In this document: piece after piece, positions 44,191 to 53,174 of the stretch
Layout of the letters: every line of letters starts with the position of its first letter
Position numbering within the stretch: the first letter of the stretch is position 1
NCBI GenBank assembly: GCA_965249895.1
Contig: CBDFNC010000005.1
Location: 372,001 to 436,000, forward strand
Direction: 5' to 3'
Length of the DNA stretch: 64,000 nucleotides
DNA from: CBDFNC01 sp965249895
GTDB taxonomy: Bacteria > Pseudomonadota > Gammaproteobacteria > Enterobacterales > CBDFNC01
Translations under genes and position numbers: made by a program
Notes under the pieces: generated by a model
Told to the model about the DNA's origin: nothing
Seen by the model: the letters and a program-made list of their open reading frames with translations, nothing else
Database searches by the model: none

Positions 44191-45539
44191 ACAAACACCC
44201 GCTATCGCCGTTATGGCAACAAAGACACTTAACGGAAACCAATAAAAGAAGGAAAGACGACCACCGTAGCCCCTACCAGCGGGACAGAGCACGGATTTTA
44301 CATTCTGCCGCGTTTCGCCGTCTGCAATCGAAAACCCAGGTCCTGGGTACGGGGATCAGTGATTTTTACCGAACACGCTTAACCCACTCGTTAGAAACCT
44401 CACAAATCGGCACAGGCATAGTCGCCCAGTTAAAGATTAAACAGCCTGAATTTAAACAGATGATCCCATCCAGTGGTTTGATGGAAGCCATCTGTTTAAG
44501 CCACGATATAGGTCACCCCCCCTATGGACACGGCGGGGAAGTAGCCCTGAACTATATGATGCGCGAGCACGGCGGTTTTGAGGGAAATGCCCAGACCTTT
44601 CGCATCGTCACCAAACTGGAGCCCTACACAGAGCACAATGGCATGAACCTGGCGCGCCGTACATTACTGGGTTTGCTGAAATACCCGGCGCTAATTAGTC
44701 AAACTCGCTCGGTGGTCTTGCCGCCGCCGGCCGCCAACTTTCGGCAAATAAAGGCGGCGGACTGGGCTCCGGCCAAAGGCATATACGACGACGACAAAAG
44801 CTTACTGAAATGGGCGCTCGCTCCCCTGAGCGAAAACGACAGAGAAAATCTCAGTCTGATAAGGGACGAAACAGACAAACGTATTCATAAGAAAACCCGC
44901 TATAAGTCCCTCGACTGCTCCATCATGGAACTGGCGGACGATATCGCCTATGGCATTCATGATTTGGAAGACGCCATTGCCATGGGGATCATCAACCGCA
45001 ATCTTTGGGTCGAGCAAGTCGCCGGCAAACTAGCGGATATTTCCGGCTTCTGGCTTGCCGAACAAATGAACGAGCTAACGGCTCAGCTCTTTTCAACCCA
45101 CCATTACCAGCGCAAAGACGCCATCGGAGCCCTGGTAAACGCCTTGATAACCTCTATTCGTATCGATACAACAGCGCCATCGTTTGACGATCCCCTGCTG
45201 GCCTATAACGCATACCTTAGCCCGCCGATGCAGGAGGTGCTGGAAGTGCTAAAGCAGTTCGTTTTAAAATACGTGGTGCAAATTCCCGAAATACAGTTGC
45301 TAGAATACAAGGGCCAGCAAATCGTAATGGAGTTATTTGAGGCCTTCGCGAACGATCCTGAACGCCTGTTACCTGAGCATACTAAGTCTCGCTGGCGGCA
45401 AACGGTTCAGGAAGAAGAAAACGGATACCGGATAATCGCCGACTATATCTCCGGCATGACAGACGGTTACGCCGCTCGTTTGCACGGTACCTTGTTTAGT
45501 TCACGCTCTCCTGAAGTTAGCTACAACCAGGGATTGTAG
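44187..45539 (+). CDS. dgt: Deoxyguanosinetriphosphate triphosphohydrolase-like protein
   Basis: The 450-residue HD-superfamily enzyme hydrolyses dNTPs to deoxynucleosides and triphosphate. Diagnostic parts are the N-terminal RDRARILHSAAFRRLQSKTQV, TRLTHSLETSQIG (His), ICLSHDIGHPPYGHGGE (HD), and MELADDIAYGIHDLEDAI. The apparent start is a TTG overlapping the stop of the duplicated yfbR tail (CTTTGA), with AAGGGG 7 bp upstream as ribosome site. This implies the ancestral genes were coupled. The product complements YfbR in controlling deoxynucleotide pools. Confidence 0.92.
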   Translation: MNKHPLSPLWQQRHLTETNKRRKDDHRSPYQRDRARILHSAAFRRLQSKTQVLGTGISDFYRTRLTHSLETSQIGTGIVAQLKIKQPEFKQMIPSSGLMEAICLSHDIGHPPYGHGGEVALNYMMREHGGFEGNAQTFRIVTKLEPYTEHNGMNLARRTLLGLLKYPALISQTRSVVLPPPAANFRQIKAADWAPAKGIYDDDKSLLKWALAPLSENDRENLSLIRDETDKRIHKKTRYKSLDCSIMELADDIAYGIHDLEDAIAMGIINRNLWVEQVAGKLADISGFWLAEQMNELTAQLFSTHHYQRKDAIGALVNALITSIRIDTTAPSFDDPLLAYNAYLSPPMQEVLEVLKQFVLKYVVQIPEIQLLEYKGQQIVMELFEAFANDPERLLPEHTKSRWRQTVQEEENGYRIIADYISGMTDGYAARLHGTLFSSRSPEVSYNQGL

Positions 45540-45544
45540 CTAAA

Positions 45545-45564
45545 GGCCTGACCATGGTCAGGCC
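45545..45564. terminator. Perfect 20-bp palindrome between convergent dgt and sanA
   Basis: GGCCTGACCATGGTCAGGCC sits 5 bp after the dgt stop. It is a strong hairpin in either direction but has no long T tract, so termination efficiency is uncertain. Confidence 0.45.
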
Positions 45565-45580
45565 GGAGCCTGTTAAAACA

Positions 45581-46225
45581 CTAGTCCACTCGTAATACCA
45601 CTTGCTCTTTTGGGCCAAGAAATTTCGGTTGTTTGTTTAACAAGGTGATATCCAGTACCGCCTTGGCCCTGGCCAGTACTTCTCTTAACCTGACTTTTAA
45701 CCCGCCTAAGCCGGGTGGATCATCTGCGGCGTAACAAAGCGCATCTATATCATATTGTTTGGCAATATAAATCGCCCGTTCACAATGAAAGGCCTGAGAA
45801 ACAATGGTGAACGACTGCTGGCCAAAAATCTCTTTGGCTCTGACCATAGAATCCAGGGTGCGAAAACCGGCATAATCTCTCACCACATATTGGTGCGGAA
45901 TACCAGCTTTGGTGAGATCGTTCATCATGGTCTGTGGTTCATTATAATAACGGGTTGCATTGTCACCACTGACAATGATTGCACCTACCTTATGCTTCTC
46001 AAATATTTTCTGCGCAGCAGCCAACCTGGGTGGATAAAACAAGTTGATCTGCTTACCTATATACTTGCTGGTCCCTAACACCACTGCAACTGGGCGGTGT
46101 GGGATGGCGTCAACATCTTGATATATCCTGCTGGCAGCCTGCGTCGATACGTAGACGTCTGTGGCAATAAGAGCCACCAGGCATAAAGCAAAAAACATCA
46201 AAACGAAAACGAAAATATTACGCAT
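45581..46225 (-). CDS. sanA: SanA-like DUF218 envelope protein
   Basis: The protein (214 residues from the ATG at 46225) has a single N-terminal membrane helix (VFVLMFFALCLVALIATDVYV). The DUF218 domain follows: VAVVLGTSKYIGK, NLFYPPRLAAAQKIFEKHKV, IIVSGDNATRYYNEPQTM and FTIVSQAFHCERAIYIAKQY. SanA affects envelope permeability (vancomycin sensitivity at high temperature) in E. coli; the biochemical role is unclear. An alternative ATG three codons upstream is possible. Confidence 0.9.
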   Translation of the reverse strand: MRNIFVFVLMFFALCLVALIATDVYVSTQAASRIYQDVDAIPHRPVAVVLGTSKYIGKQINLFYPPRLAAAQKIFEKHKVGAIIVSGDNATRYYNEPQTMMNDLTKAGIPHQYVVRDYAGFRTLDSMVRAKEIFGQQSFTIVSQAFHCERAIYIAKQYDIDALCYAADDPPGLGGLKVRLREVLARAKAVLDITLLNKQPKFLGPKEQVVLRVD

Positions 46226-46267
46226 TAAGCACACAGGTCCCTGAGTGAGAGTTTACGTACGCCAGCC

Positions 46268-46753
46268 TTACGCAGGCAAGGCCAGCTCTGTGGTGTATTT
46301 TAACTCTTCCATGGCAAAACTCGAAGTGACATCGGTAAGACCATCCATGGAATTGACTAACTTTTTATAAAACTGGTCAAATGCTGCCATGTCCTTCACC
46401 TGAACTTTCATCATATAGTCATATTCACCTGCCATACGGTAAGATTCCATGACCTCGGGTAGGCTTTTTACCGTTGCCACAAAGTCACTGTACCATTGGC
46501 GTGAATGAGTTTGCGTTTTCACCTGCACAAATGCGGTTAAGCTCAACCCTAACTGGTGAGCATCAAGCAAGGCCACCCGGGCCCGGATAACGCCAATCTC
46601 ATCCAGTCGTTTTATTCTTTTCCAGCAAGGGGTCGTGGTCAGATTGACCCGTTCGGCCACATAATTCAGTGAAAGAGAGGCATCAACTTGCAACAAGCTC
46701 AGAATTTTCTTATCTATTATATCAAGCACTAAAGTAACGCCTTTTTTTGCCAT
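46268..46753 (-). CDS. Lrp/AsnC-family regulator, divergent from cysteine desulfhydrase gene
   Basis: The 161-residue protein has an N-terminal AsnC HTH (LDIIDKKILSLLQVDASLSLNYVAERVNLTTTPCWKRIKRL) and a C-terminal RAM domain (VKTQTHSRQWYSDFV, VMESYRMAGEYDYMMKVQVKDM). It resembles YbaO/DecR, the cysteine-responsive activator of a cysteine desulfidase in E. coli. The divergent Cds1-like gene across a 182-bp AT-rich spacer supports a role in cysteine detoxification. The first codons may not be used, because similarity begins near LDIIDKK. Confidence 0.85.
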   Translation of the reverse strand: MAKKGVTLVLDIIDKKILSLLQVDASLSLNYVAERVNLTTTPCWKRIKRLDEIGVIRARVALLDAHQLGLSLTAFVQVKTQTHSRQWYSDFVATVKSLPEVMESYRMAGEYDYMMKVQVKDMAAFDQFYKKLVNSMDGLTDVTSSFAMEELKYTTELALPA

Positions 46754-46935
46754 TGTGACATTAAATACATATCGGGGTGAAGCTAGCTAATCACAGCGAT
46801 AGAAAAATTTTACCAAAACTTACCTATTTATAGAAATATTTAATATTTTAGCGGCAAAATAATGTAATTAGGTAAACTATTACTCGTATGTTCAGGTTAT
46901 TTTAATGCCAAGAAAATATACAATTAGGAACAAAA

Positions 46936-47997
46936 ATGAGCAGCCTTTGGGTAAACGATGCAGTAAAGAAAATTGAAGCCGATTATCAGCGTTCGGCTGA
47001 CACCCATTTAATCAAATTGGAACTCTCTTGCCTAAAGGGCATCGATCTTTATCTTAAAGATGAAAGCACTCACCCCACGGGCAGCCTGAAGCACAGGTTA
47101 GCGAGATCGCTTTTCCTTTATGCTTTGTGTAACGGCTGGATCCAAAAAGGCACACCAGTCATCGAGGCATCTTCTGGCAGCACAGCTGTTTCCGAAGCCT
47201 ATTTTGCCCGCCTGCTTGGCCTACCCTTTATCGCTGTTGTGCCTAAAAGCACGGCGAGGAAAAAAGTTGAGCAAATTGAATTCTATGGGGGTAAGGCCCA
47301 TTTTGTCGACGATACCAGTCAAATTTACGCCGAATCCGAGCGCCTGGCCCGAGAGCTAAATGGTCACTATATGGACCAGTTTACCTATGCCGAGCGCGCG
47401 ACGGACTGGCGCGGGAACAACAATATTGCCACATCCATCTTTACTCAAATGAGCCAGGAGCCCCACCCGGAACCAAAGTATATCGTCATGAGTGCGGGTA
47501 CTGGCGGTACCAGCGCTACTATTGGCAGGTATATTCGATACCAGCAGCACACCACCAGGCTTTGTGTTGTCGACCCGGAAAACTCCGTTTTTCTGGATTA
47601 CTTCACCACAGGGAATAATAAAATTACCGGTAAAATTGGCAGCAGAATAGAAGGGATCGGCCGCCCGCGGGTTGAGCCCTCTTTTATTCCCGGAGTGGTG
47701 GATGAAATGAAGCGGATCCCCGACGCCGCATCCGTCGCTACTATCTGGTGGCTGGAGAAACACCTCGGCAGGCAATGCGGTGCAAGCACCGGCACCAACT
47801 TGTATGGCGCCCTGCAAATCGCCAGCAAAATGAATAAAAAAGGTAAAACGGGATCCATAGTTACCCTGATCTGTGATTCGGGAGAAAGGTATCAAGAGAC
47901 CTATTACAACCCCCAGTGGGTTAAAGAAAACCTTGAGGATATCGGCCCCTACCAGGAAAAGCTGGTTAAGTTTGATAAAACCGGGAAACTGAAATAG
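46936..47997 (+). CDS. PLP-dependent cysteine desulfhydrase (Cds1-like) of the cysteine synthase fold
   Basis: The 353-residue beta-family PLP enzyme has the PLP lysine in HPTGSLKHRLARSLF, the loop EASSGSTAVSEAYFARLLG, and AGTGGTSATIGRYIRY for cofactor phosphate binding. It is longer and different in active-site context from CysK/CysM. It fits the group that includes mycobacterial Cds1, which releases sulfide and pyruvate from cysteine. The divergent DecR-like regulator supports a catabolic role. The ribosome site is weak (ATTAGGAACAAAA). Substrate assignment is inference. Confidence 0.82.
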   Translation: MSSLWVNDAVKKIEADYQRSADTHLIKLELSCLKGIDLYLKDESTHPTGSLKHRLARSLFLYALCNGWIQKGTPVIEASSGSTAVSEAYFARLLGLPFIAVVPKSTARKKVEQIEFYGGKAHFVDDTSQIYAESERLARELNGHYMDQFTYAERATDWRGNNNIATSIFTQMSQEPHPEPKYIVMSAGTGGTSATIGRYIRYQQHTTRLCVVDPENSVFLDYFTTGNNKITGKIGSRIEGIGRPRVEPSFIPGVVDEMKRIPDAASVATIWWLEKHLGRQCGASTGTNLYGALQIASKMNKKGKTGSIVTLICDSGERYQETYYNPQWVKENLEDIGPYQEKLVKFDKTGKLK

Positions 47998-48024
47998 TTT
48001 TTTCCTCACCACTCTACTCACGGG

Positions 48025-49020
48025 CTAGAAATCATGCCCGTGAAAGGCTTGCAGCGTCTGGTTTATATCACCAAAAATAGTTAAACCATCGCTGCCCAGC
48101 ATCTCAATTTTCACCTGATCGCCAAACGCCATAAATGGGGTAGCGGCATGCCCAGTAGCGAGAATTTCCAACATACGTTTTTCCGCGATGCAGCTAGAGC
48201 CAACACTTTCGTCTTTGTTAGACACAGTCCCCGACCCCACTATGGTGCCAGCACACAGGGGCCGCGTTTTAGCGGCGTGGGCGATTAACTGAGGAAAGCT
48301 AAATGTCATGTCCACGCCGGCATTGGGTTTACCGAACAGCTGACCATTTAAGTAGGAATGCAGCTCCAAATGACATTTTTCACCGTCCCAGCTTTCTCCC
48401 AGTTCATCCAGGGTTACCGCCACAGGAGAAAATGCACTCGATGGTTTGGATTGGTAAAAACCAAACCCTTTCGCCAGCTCGGCGGGGATCAGGTTGCGTA
48501 AAGAAACATCGTTAACCAGCATCATCAGGCAGATCCTTTCCCTCGTATTGGAGGCGGGTAAACCCATAGGCACATCCTTGGTGATCACTGCCAGCTCAGC
48601 TTCGAAGTCTATACCCCATTGCGTACTTCCCATTTTAATGTCCTGATGGGGGCTAAGAAAACTGTCCGATCCTCCCTGATACATAAGTGGGTCGTGCCAA
48701 AACGAATCCGGAATTTCCGCACCTCTGGCCTTTCTGACTAGCTCAACATGATTCACATATGCGCTGGCGTCAGCCCAGTGGTAGGCTCTGGGTAAAGGAG
48801 AAAGACACTGTTTAGGGTCAAACTCAACCGTCCCTCTGCTGAGGCCAAGGTTAAGCTCTTTGTACATGACTTCCAGTAAGGGACTGACTCTCTCCCAGTT
48901 ATCCAGCGCCGATTGGAGGGTGTTGGCTATCACCCCTACTCGCTTAGCCACCTTAAGATCTCTACTGACCAGCATCAATTTCCCATCGCGGGAGCCGTCA
49001 TTCCATGTCGCTAGCTTCAT
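48025..49020 (-). CDS. fahA: Fumarylacetoacetase-family hydrolase
   Basis: The 331-residue FAH-fold enzyme should split fumarylacetoacetate into fumarate and acetoacetate, the last step of tyrosine breakdown. The metal-binding core has FEAELAVITKDVP (Glu ligands), IRLMMLVNDVSLRNL-like sequence, GKPNAGVDMTF and the C-terminal GTIVGSGTVSNKD and CIAEKRMLE. It follows hmgA by 15 bp in the operon hpd-hmgA-fahA. The N-terminal ~90 residues form the short domain of the bacterial two-domain type, shorter than mammalian FAH. Confidence 0.9.
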   Translation of the reverse strand: MKLATWNDGSRDGKLMLVSRDLKVAKRVGVIANTLQSALDNWERVSPLLEVMYKELNLGLSRGTVEFDPKQCLSPLPRAYHWADASAYVNHVELVRKARGAEIPDSFWHDPLMYQGGSDSFLSPHQDIKMGSTQWGIDFEAELAVITKDVPMGLPASNTRERICLMMLVNDVSLRNLIPAELAKGFGFYQSKPSSAFSPVAVTLDELGESWDGEKCHLELHSYLNGQLFGKPNAGVDMTFSFPQLIAHAAKTRPLCAGTIVGSGTVSNKDESVGSSCIAEKRMLEILATGHAATPFMAFGDQVKIEMLGSDGLTIFGDINQTLQAFHGHDF

Positions 49021-49035
49021 CCTTCCTCCCTACCA

Positions 49036-50166
49036 TCATTTTCCTTCCTGCCAAGATAAATAATAGTCCTGAATTTCAACCTCTGACGCCAGTGGTGCTA
49101 TTTCCAACGCATCGCGAGTATCCAGCATCACAGCGACTTCATCGGTTTGTTTGTGTGTTGCAGCTAGCCCTGCCTGGTAAGCCTTAGGATGGGGACCATG
49201 ACTAAAGCCGCAGGGGTGGAAACTCAGCATACCCGCATCTATGTTATCGCGACTGAAAAAATTACCCATATGGTAAAAAAGTACTTCTTCATAATCTTCA
49301 TTACTGTGATAAAAAGGCACTTTTAACGCCCCTGGATCCGTTTCTATGGGTCTGGGTACAAAAGTGCAGATCACGAAACGGGTACTGGTGAACGTAGCAT
49401 GGACACTGGGAGGAATATGATATCTGTGGCTCATTACCGGGCGTATATCCCGCCAGTTTAATCGCACCACACATACATCACCGTGCCACCCGATAGCATC
49501 CAATGGGTTATATGGGTAACGGATCCGACTGTATCGGTCTGACCGCTTGACGACCACCAGCCAGTCCTGTTCATCTTGCTGAGCCTGAAATTTTTTATCC
49601 AAACACGGTGTATCCAATACCGCAGGGTCGAAAATTGCATGATGTCCTAGCAGCCCCTTATCAGGTAACCAAAAGCTGTCATTGGTCGCCTGTATCATCA
49701 GGATTTGACACGGCCATTCAGGCTCAAGACGCCACAAGGTACCACGAGGGATCAAGATGTAATCACCCTGCGCAAAAGCCAGGTGGCCATAGTCACAAAA
49801 GAGTGCCCCGCTGCCTGCGTGGACAAACAACAACTCATCACCATCGGCATTACGCACTAGATGGCTCATGGCCTGCGATAAACACCAGAACCTGTATTGC
49901 ACAAATGGATTGTGCAGCAACAAGGAGGACATCCAGGGTATCGATTCATCATGATTAATTTGCCTGGTGTCAAACAACCTGGGTTTAAGCTCTCCCTCAA
50001 AACCAGTCCAGGAGGTGGGTGCATGTTTATGATGAAAATGTGTCGCTGCACCAAAAAAACCCTCCCGACTAACTTCACGCTCAAAAATCCCTTGCTCCGG
50101 CAGATCCGCGTGAGCCTGACGGGAGTGCACCCCCTGTCGCATGGGAAAAGGGATAGCTTTAGACAT
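49036..50166 (-). CDS. hmgA: Homogentisate 1,2-dioxygenase
   Basis: The 376-residue cupin-fold non-heme iron enzyme cleaves homogentisate to maleylacetoacetate. Typical segments are EVSREGFFGAATHFHHKHAPTSW, DELLFVHAGSGALFCDYGHLAF, GDYILIPRGTLWRLE and the iron-binding C-terminal part FYHSNEDYEEVLFYHMGNFFSRDNID with FHPCGFSHGPHPKAYQ. It is the short bacterial type seen in Shewanella and Vibrio. The start overlaps the hpd stop by 8 bp, showing coupling. Confidence 0.94.
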   Translation of the reverse strand: MSKAIPFPMRQGVHSRQAHADLPEQGIFEREVSREGFFGAATHFHHKHAPTSWTGFEGELKPRLFDTRQINHDESIPWMSSLLLHNPFVQYRFWCLSQAMSHLVRNADGDELLFVHAGSGALFCDYGHLAFAQGDYILIPRGTLWRLEPEWPCQILMIQATNDSFWLPDKGLLGHHAIFDPAVLDTPCLDKKFQAQQDEQDWLVVVKRSDRYSRIRYPYNPLDAIGWHGDVCVVRLNWRDIRPVMSHRYHIPPSVHATFTSTRFVICTFVPRPIETDPGALKVPFYHSNEDYEEVLFYHMGNFFSRDNIDAGMLSFHPCGFSHGPHPKAYQAGLAATHKQTDEVAVMLDTRDALEIAPLASEVEIQDYYLSWQEGK

Positions 50167-51259
50167 TGTTCAGCACCCCGCGACGGATCTGGTCCCGCTC
50201 AATGGACTCAAACAAGGCTTGAAAATTTCCTTCTCCGAATCCCTGGTTGCCCTTGCGTTGAATAATTTCGAAAAATACCGGACCTATCACCGTTTCGGTA
50301 AATATTTGCAGCAATATACCTTCTTGGGATGGATCACCATCGATAAGAATATTCAGCTGCTGCAACCGGGCTAAGTCCTCACAGTGTCCGGAAACCCGGG
50401 ACTCTACACTTTCATAGTAGGTATCGGGGGTGGACATAAATACCGCGCCCCTGAGCCTGAGCTGATACACAGTTTCATAGATATTGTCTGTACTCAGGGC
50501 AATATGCTGAATGCCTTCACCGTTGTACTGGTGCAGGTACTCTTCAATTTGTGATTTATCATCACTCGACTCGTTAATAGGGATGCGAATATTGCCGCAG
50601 GGAGAGGTCATGGCTCGCGATTTTAATCCGGTATGTTTACCTTCAATATCGAAATAGCGGATCTCCCGAAAGTTGCCCAGACGTTCGTAAAAGTGCGCCC
50701 ATTTATCCAAATGTCCGCGATTTACATTGTGGGTGAGGTGATCGATATGGGTCAGGCCAACCCCTGTGTCTTCCATTTTTTTTTGCCAGTCGGGGTAAAA
50801 TAAAAAATCCACATCGTAAATACTGGCGTTGGCTAGATCCTGAACAAAATAGAGGGTACTGTCCCCTATACCCAGTATTGAAGGAATAGACAGCTCCATT
50901 GGGCCGATATTCCCCTGATAATCACGCCCTCCCCTGGTTAATGCAAACCGGTGAGCACTGGCCGCGTCTTTAACTTTGAACGCCATTCCGCAAACACTTG
51001 GTCCGTGCAGTTTAGCAAAAGCCGATGCCTGGGAGCCTGGCTCGGCGTTAAGAATAAAATTGGTCTGTCCCTGACGGTATAACCAGCATGTTTTGGCTTT
51101 GTGTTTGGCTATCTCGCAAAAGCCGAGAGAAGTGAATAATTGCTTAAGCTGCTTAATCCCGCCCTGGCCTGGTGCGGTAAACTCTACAAACTCAAATCCA
51201 TCCGTACCCAGTGGGTTCGCTATCTCAACGTTACTGTTTGTCGTTTGCATTTCCATAAC
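50159..51259 (-). CDS. hpd: 4-hydroxyphenylpyruvate dioxygenase
   Basis: The 366-residue VOC-fold iron enzyme forms homogentisate from 4-hydroxyphenylpyruvate. The sequence has an N-terminal domain (GFEFVEFTAPGQGGIKQLKQLFTSLGF) and a C-terminal domain with LTHIDHLTHNVNRGHLDKWAHFYERL (His ligand), EGIQHIALSTDNIYE (His) and FTETVIGPVFFEIIQRKGNQGFGEGNFQALFESIE (Glu). The start at 51259 (MEMQTTNS) is preceded by GACGGGAG; the frame is open for another 16 codons. A TyrR-like box lies about 160 bp upstream of the start codon. First gene of hpd-hmgA-fahA. Confidence 0.95.
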   Translation of the reverse strand, partial: VMEMQTTNSNVEIANPLGTDGFEFVEFTAPGQGGIKQLKQLFTSLGFCEIAKHKAKTCWLYRQGQTNFILNAEPGSQASAFAKLHGPSVCGMAFKVKDAASAHRFALTRGGRDYQGNIGPMELSIPSILGIGDSTLYFVQDLANASIYDVDFLFYPDWQKKMEDTGVGLTHIDHLTHNVNRGHLDKWAHFYERLGNFREIRYFDIEGKHTGLKSRAMTSPCGNIRIPINESSDDKSQIEEYLHQYNGEGIQHIALSTDNIYETVYQLRLRGAVFMSTPDTYYESVESRVSGHCEDLARLQQLNILIDGDPSQEGILLQIFTETVIGPVFFEIIQRKGNQGFGEGNFQALFESIERDQIRRGVLNNV

Positions 51260-51418
51260 TTGCTCCCGTCGGATCCCTCTATTAACTATTGGGTAATTAT
51301 CGAACAAAAATCAAAGAACAAGCTAACTTACGGTTTTTTCCAGTACAAAAAGCATGACAAAAGTTATGCGGGCGCATCAGAAATGCCCGTATAACGCATG
51401 TGAGGGGGATATCCCGGT

Positions 51419-51436
51419 GTAATAAACTATTTACAC
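51419..51436. promoter_or_regulatory. Strong candidate TyrR box upstream of hpd, straddling the tyrR stop
   Basis: TGTAATAAACTATTTACA matches the TGTAAA-N6-TTTACA palindrome with one mismatch. It covers the tyrR stop codon (51431-51433) and lies about 160 bp before the hpd start, so it could control the hpd operon by the product of the neighbouring gene. Confidence 0.75.
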
Positions 51437-52954
51437 TTTGTGTTTATTTATTCCGTACTCACGCAACTTATTTGCGATAGCTGTGTGGGAAACACCCATT
51501 TTTTTCGCCAGTTGACGGGTGCTTGGATACCCAGGATAGAAATGCGCGAGCAGGGCTTTTTCGAAGTTTTTGCAGGCTTTATCCAGATCATCGTCGAAAA
51601 ATGATTCTATTCCTGCAGGCAAGGTTTCTGTTTTGGGTAGCGAGAGCATTGCCGGGGTCATCTCATTGCCGTCATAACCGCAAACGGCGCGATAAATCGC
51701 ATTTTTCAACTGCCTGACATTACCCGGCCAGGGGTAATGTTCAAGATAATCACCCAGAGCTCGGGGTATCTTAGGTTTGGTTTTTTGCAGCTCCAGGCTG
51801 AACATGCTGGCAAATTGCTCCGCCAGCGGCACAATATCTTCTTTTCGCTCGCATAAAGTGGGTACTGCGATATTGAGCACATTCAGACGGTAATAGAGGT
51901 CCGGCCTGAACTTACCCTGAGCCATCAAGGGCTCCAGTGGTTTACTGGTGGTACTGATGATACGCACATTTACTTTAGACTCCTTATCATCACCTATCCG
52001 CCGAAACGAGCCGTCCTGGATAAGCCGGAGTAACTTGGCTTGCAGGAAATGCCCCATCTCACTGACGTCATCCAGCAACAGGGTGCCACCATTAGCTTGT
52101 TCAATTAAACCAATGCGACCTGTACTGCCAAACAATTCGTCTTCCGCCGCTTCATCTGGAAATGCGGCGCAGTTAATAACAGTAAATGCCTTGCTCGCCC
52201 TGTGACTGGATAGGTGGCAAGCTTTCGCCAGCACCTCTTTACCCGTTCCTGTGTCACCCTGTATCAGTAATGGTGCATCCAACAAGGCATGACGTCGCGT
52301 TTGCGTCACCAGCTGCTTCATTTTAGGACTGATGGCCAACAATCCATTTAAACCCTGTTGCCGCTGAGATTTTAGCGCTTGAAATTGCAAACCCACCCGG
52401 GTGGCGGATTTAAGCACCACTACAGCTCCGGTCAGCACCTGAATATCATCGTCAGTCAGCTCGATGGATAGAATATCCGCCAGATAATCTTCATCGCCTA
52501 TACGTAATTTCTGGGTTTGCGGTAATACCTCTTCACTTTCCAGCCAACGTAAAAAGGAAAACCCAGAGACAAATTGGCCTAAGCTTTGCCCCAACAACTT
52601 CTTTTCCTCCAGACCTGTAATTTTCTGGGCAGCTTCATTAGCTAAGGTAATGCGGCTCTTGGTATCGATAGAAAAGACCGCATCGGGCATCACCTTAAGC
52701 AGGGTATGAATTTCTACGCTGGCTTGTTCGGACGGCATATGATTAATGGTTTTGACATCCCTGACCCCGTCGATACGGCGCAGCTCAGGCATCAAATGTT
52801 GGAACTCGGAAAACGCTAATTGGGGGAAATTCAGAAATACCTTACCTTCAGGATCAATTTCAATCCCTCGAAGATCGATATTATGCTCTACCAATTTATT
52901 CAGAACTTCATAGGTCAGACCCACTCTATCCTGACAAATTACTTCCAATCGCAT
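51431..52954 (-). CDS. tyrR: Transcriptional regulator TyrR
   Basis: The 507-residue regulator has an N-terminal ACT domain (MRLEVICQDRVGLTYEVLNKLVEHNIDLRGIEID), a PAS domain (residues ~80-150, MPDAVFSIDTKSRITLANEAAQKITGL) and an AAA+ domain (Walker A IQGDTGTGKEVLAKACH, ~232-248). Its C-terminal HTH ends in STRQLAKKMGVSHTAIANKLREYGI. The sigma-54 contact motif GAFTGA is absent (the equivalent region reads DELFGSTGRIG), as in E. coli TyrR, which works with sigma-70. It is flanked by phhA and by the hpd operon, its expected targets. Confidence 0.95.
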   Translation of the reverse strand: MRLEVICQDRVGLTYEVLNKLVEHNIDLRGIEIDPEGKVFLNFPQLAFSEFQHLMPELRRIDGVRDVKTINHMPSEQASVEIHTLLKVMPDAVFSIDTKSRITLANEAAQKITGLEEKKLLGQSLGQFVSGFSFLRWLESEEVLPQTQKLRIGDEDYLADILSIELTDDDIQVLTGAVVVLKSATRVGLQFQALKSQRQQGLNGLLAISPKMKQLVTQTRRHALLDAPLLIQGDTGTGKEVLAKACHLSSHRASKAFTVINCAAFPDEAAEDELFGSTGRIGLIEQANGGTLLLDDVSEMGHFLQAKLLRLIQDGSFRRIGDDKESKVNVRIISTTSKPLEPLMAQGKFRPDLYYRLNVLNIAVPTLCERKEDIVPLAEQFASMFSLELQKTKPKIPRALGDYLEHYPWPGNVRQLKNAIYRAVCGYDGNEMTPAMLSLPKTETLPAGIESFFDDDLDKACKNFEKALLAHFYPGYPSTRQLAKKMGVSHTAIANKLREYGINKHKV

Positions 52955-53048
52955 GATTTACTACCAATTATTATCCCTTAATTAAAGGATAATACAGCCT
53001 GAGGATCTCGACTACCAGCGCCGTATGCTGGCAACATACTCATAAATA

Positions 53049-53174
53049 TCAATCAACTACTAGCAATGACATCGCCCATTTTCGGAAACTGGATCGGGAT
53101 AGCAAGCCATTTCCGGCTATTTTCTGCTCCATCTTCCGATGCGCTTCGTGTGCTTCAGCCAGGGCAAATATATC
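53049..53174 (-). pseudogene. Possible relic of a zinc-type alcohol dehydrogenase/quinone oxidoreductase 3' end
   Basis: Directly after the phhA stop and in the same frame, the sequence reads DIFALAEAHEAHRKMEQK. This resembles the C-terminal FxLAEAxEAHRxME motif of medium-chain dehydrogenases, and it then loses similarity before a stop. There is no start codon and no upstream domain, so at most it is a fossil fragment. The remaining 53-bp stretch toward tyrR shows nothing. Confidence 0.4.
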
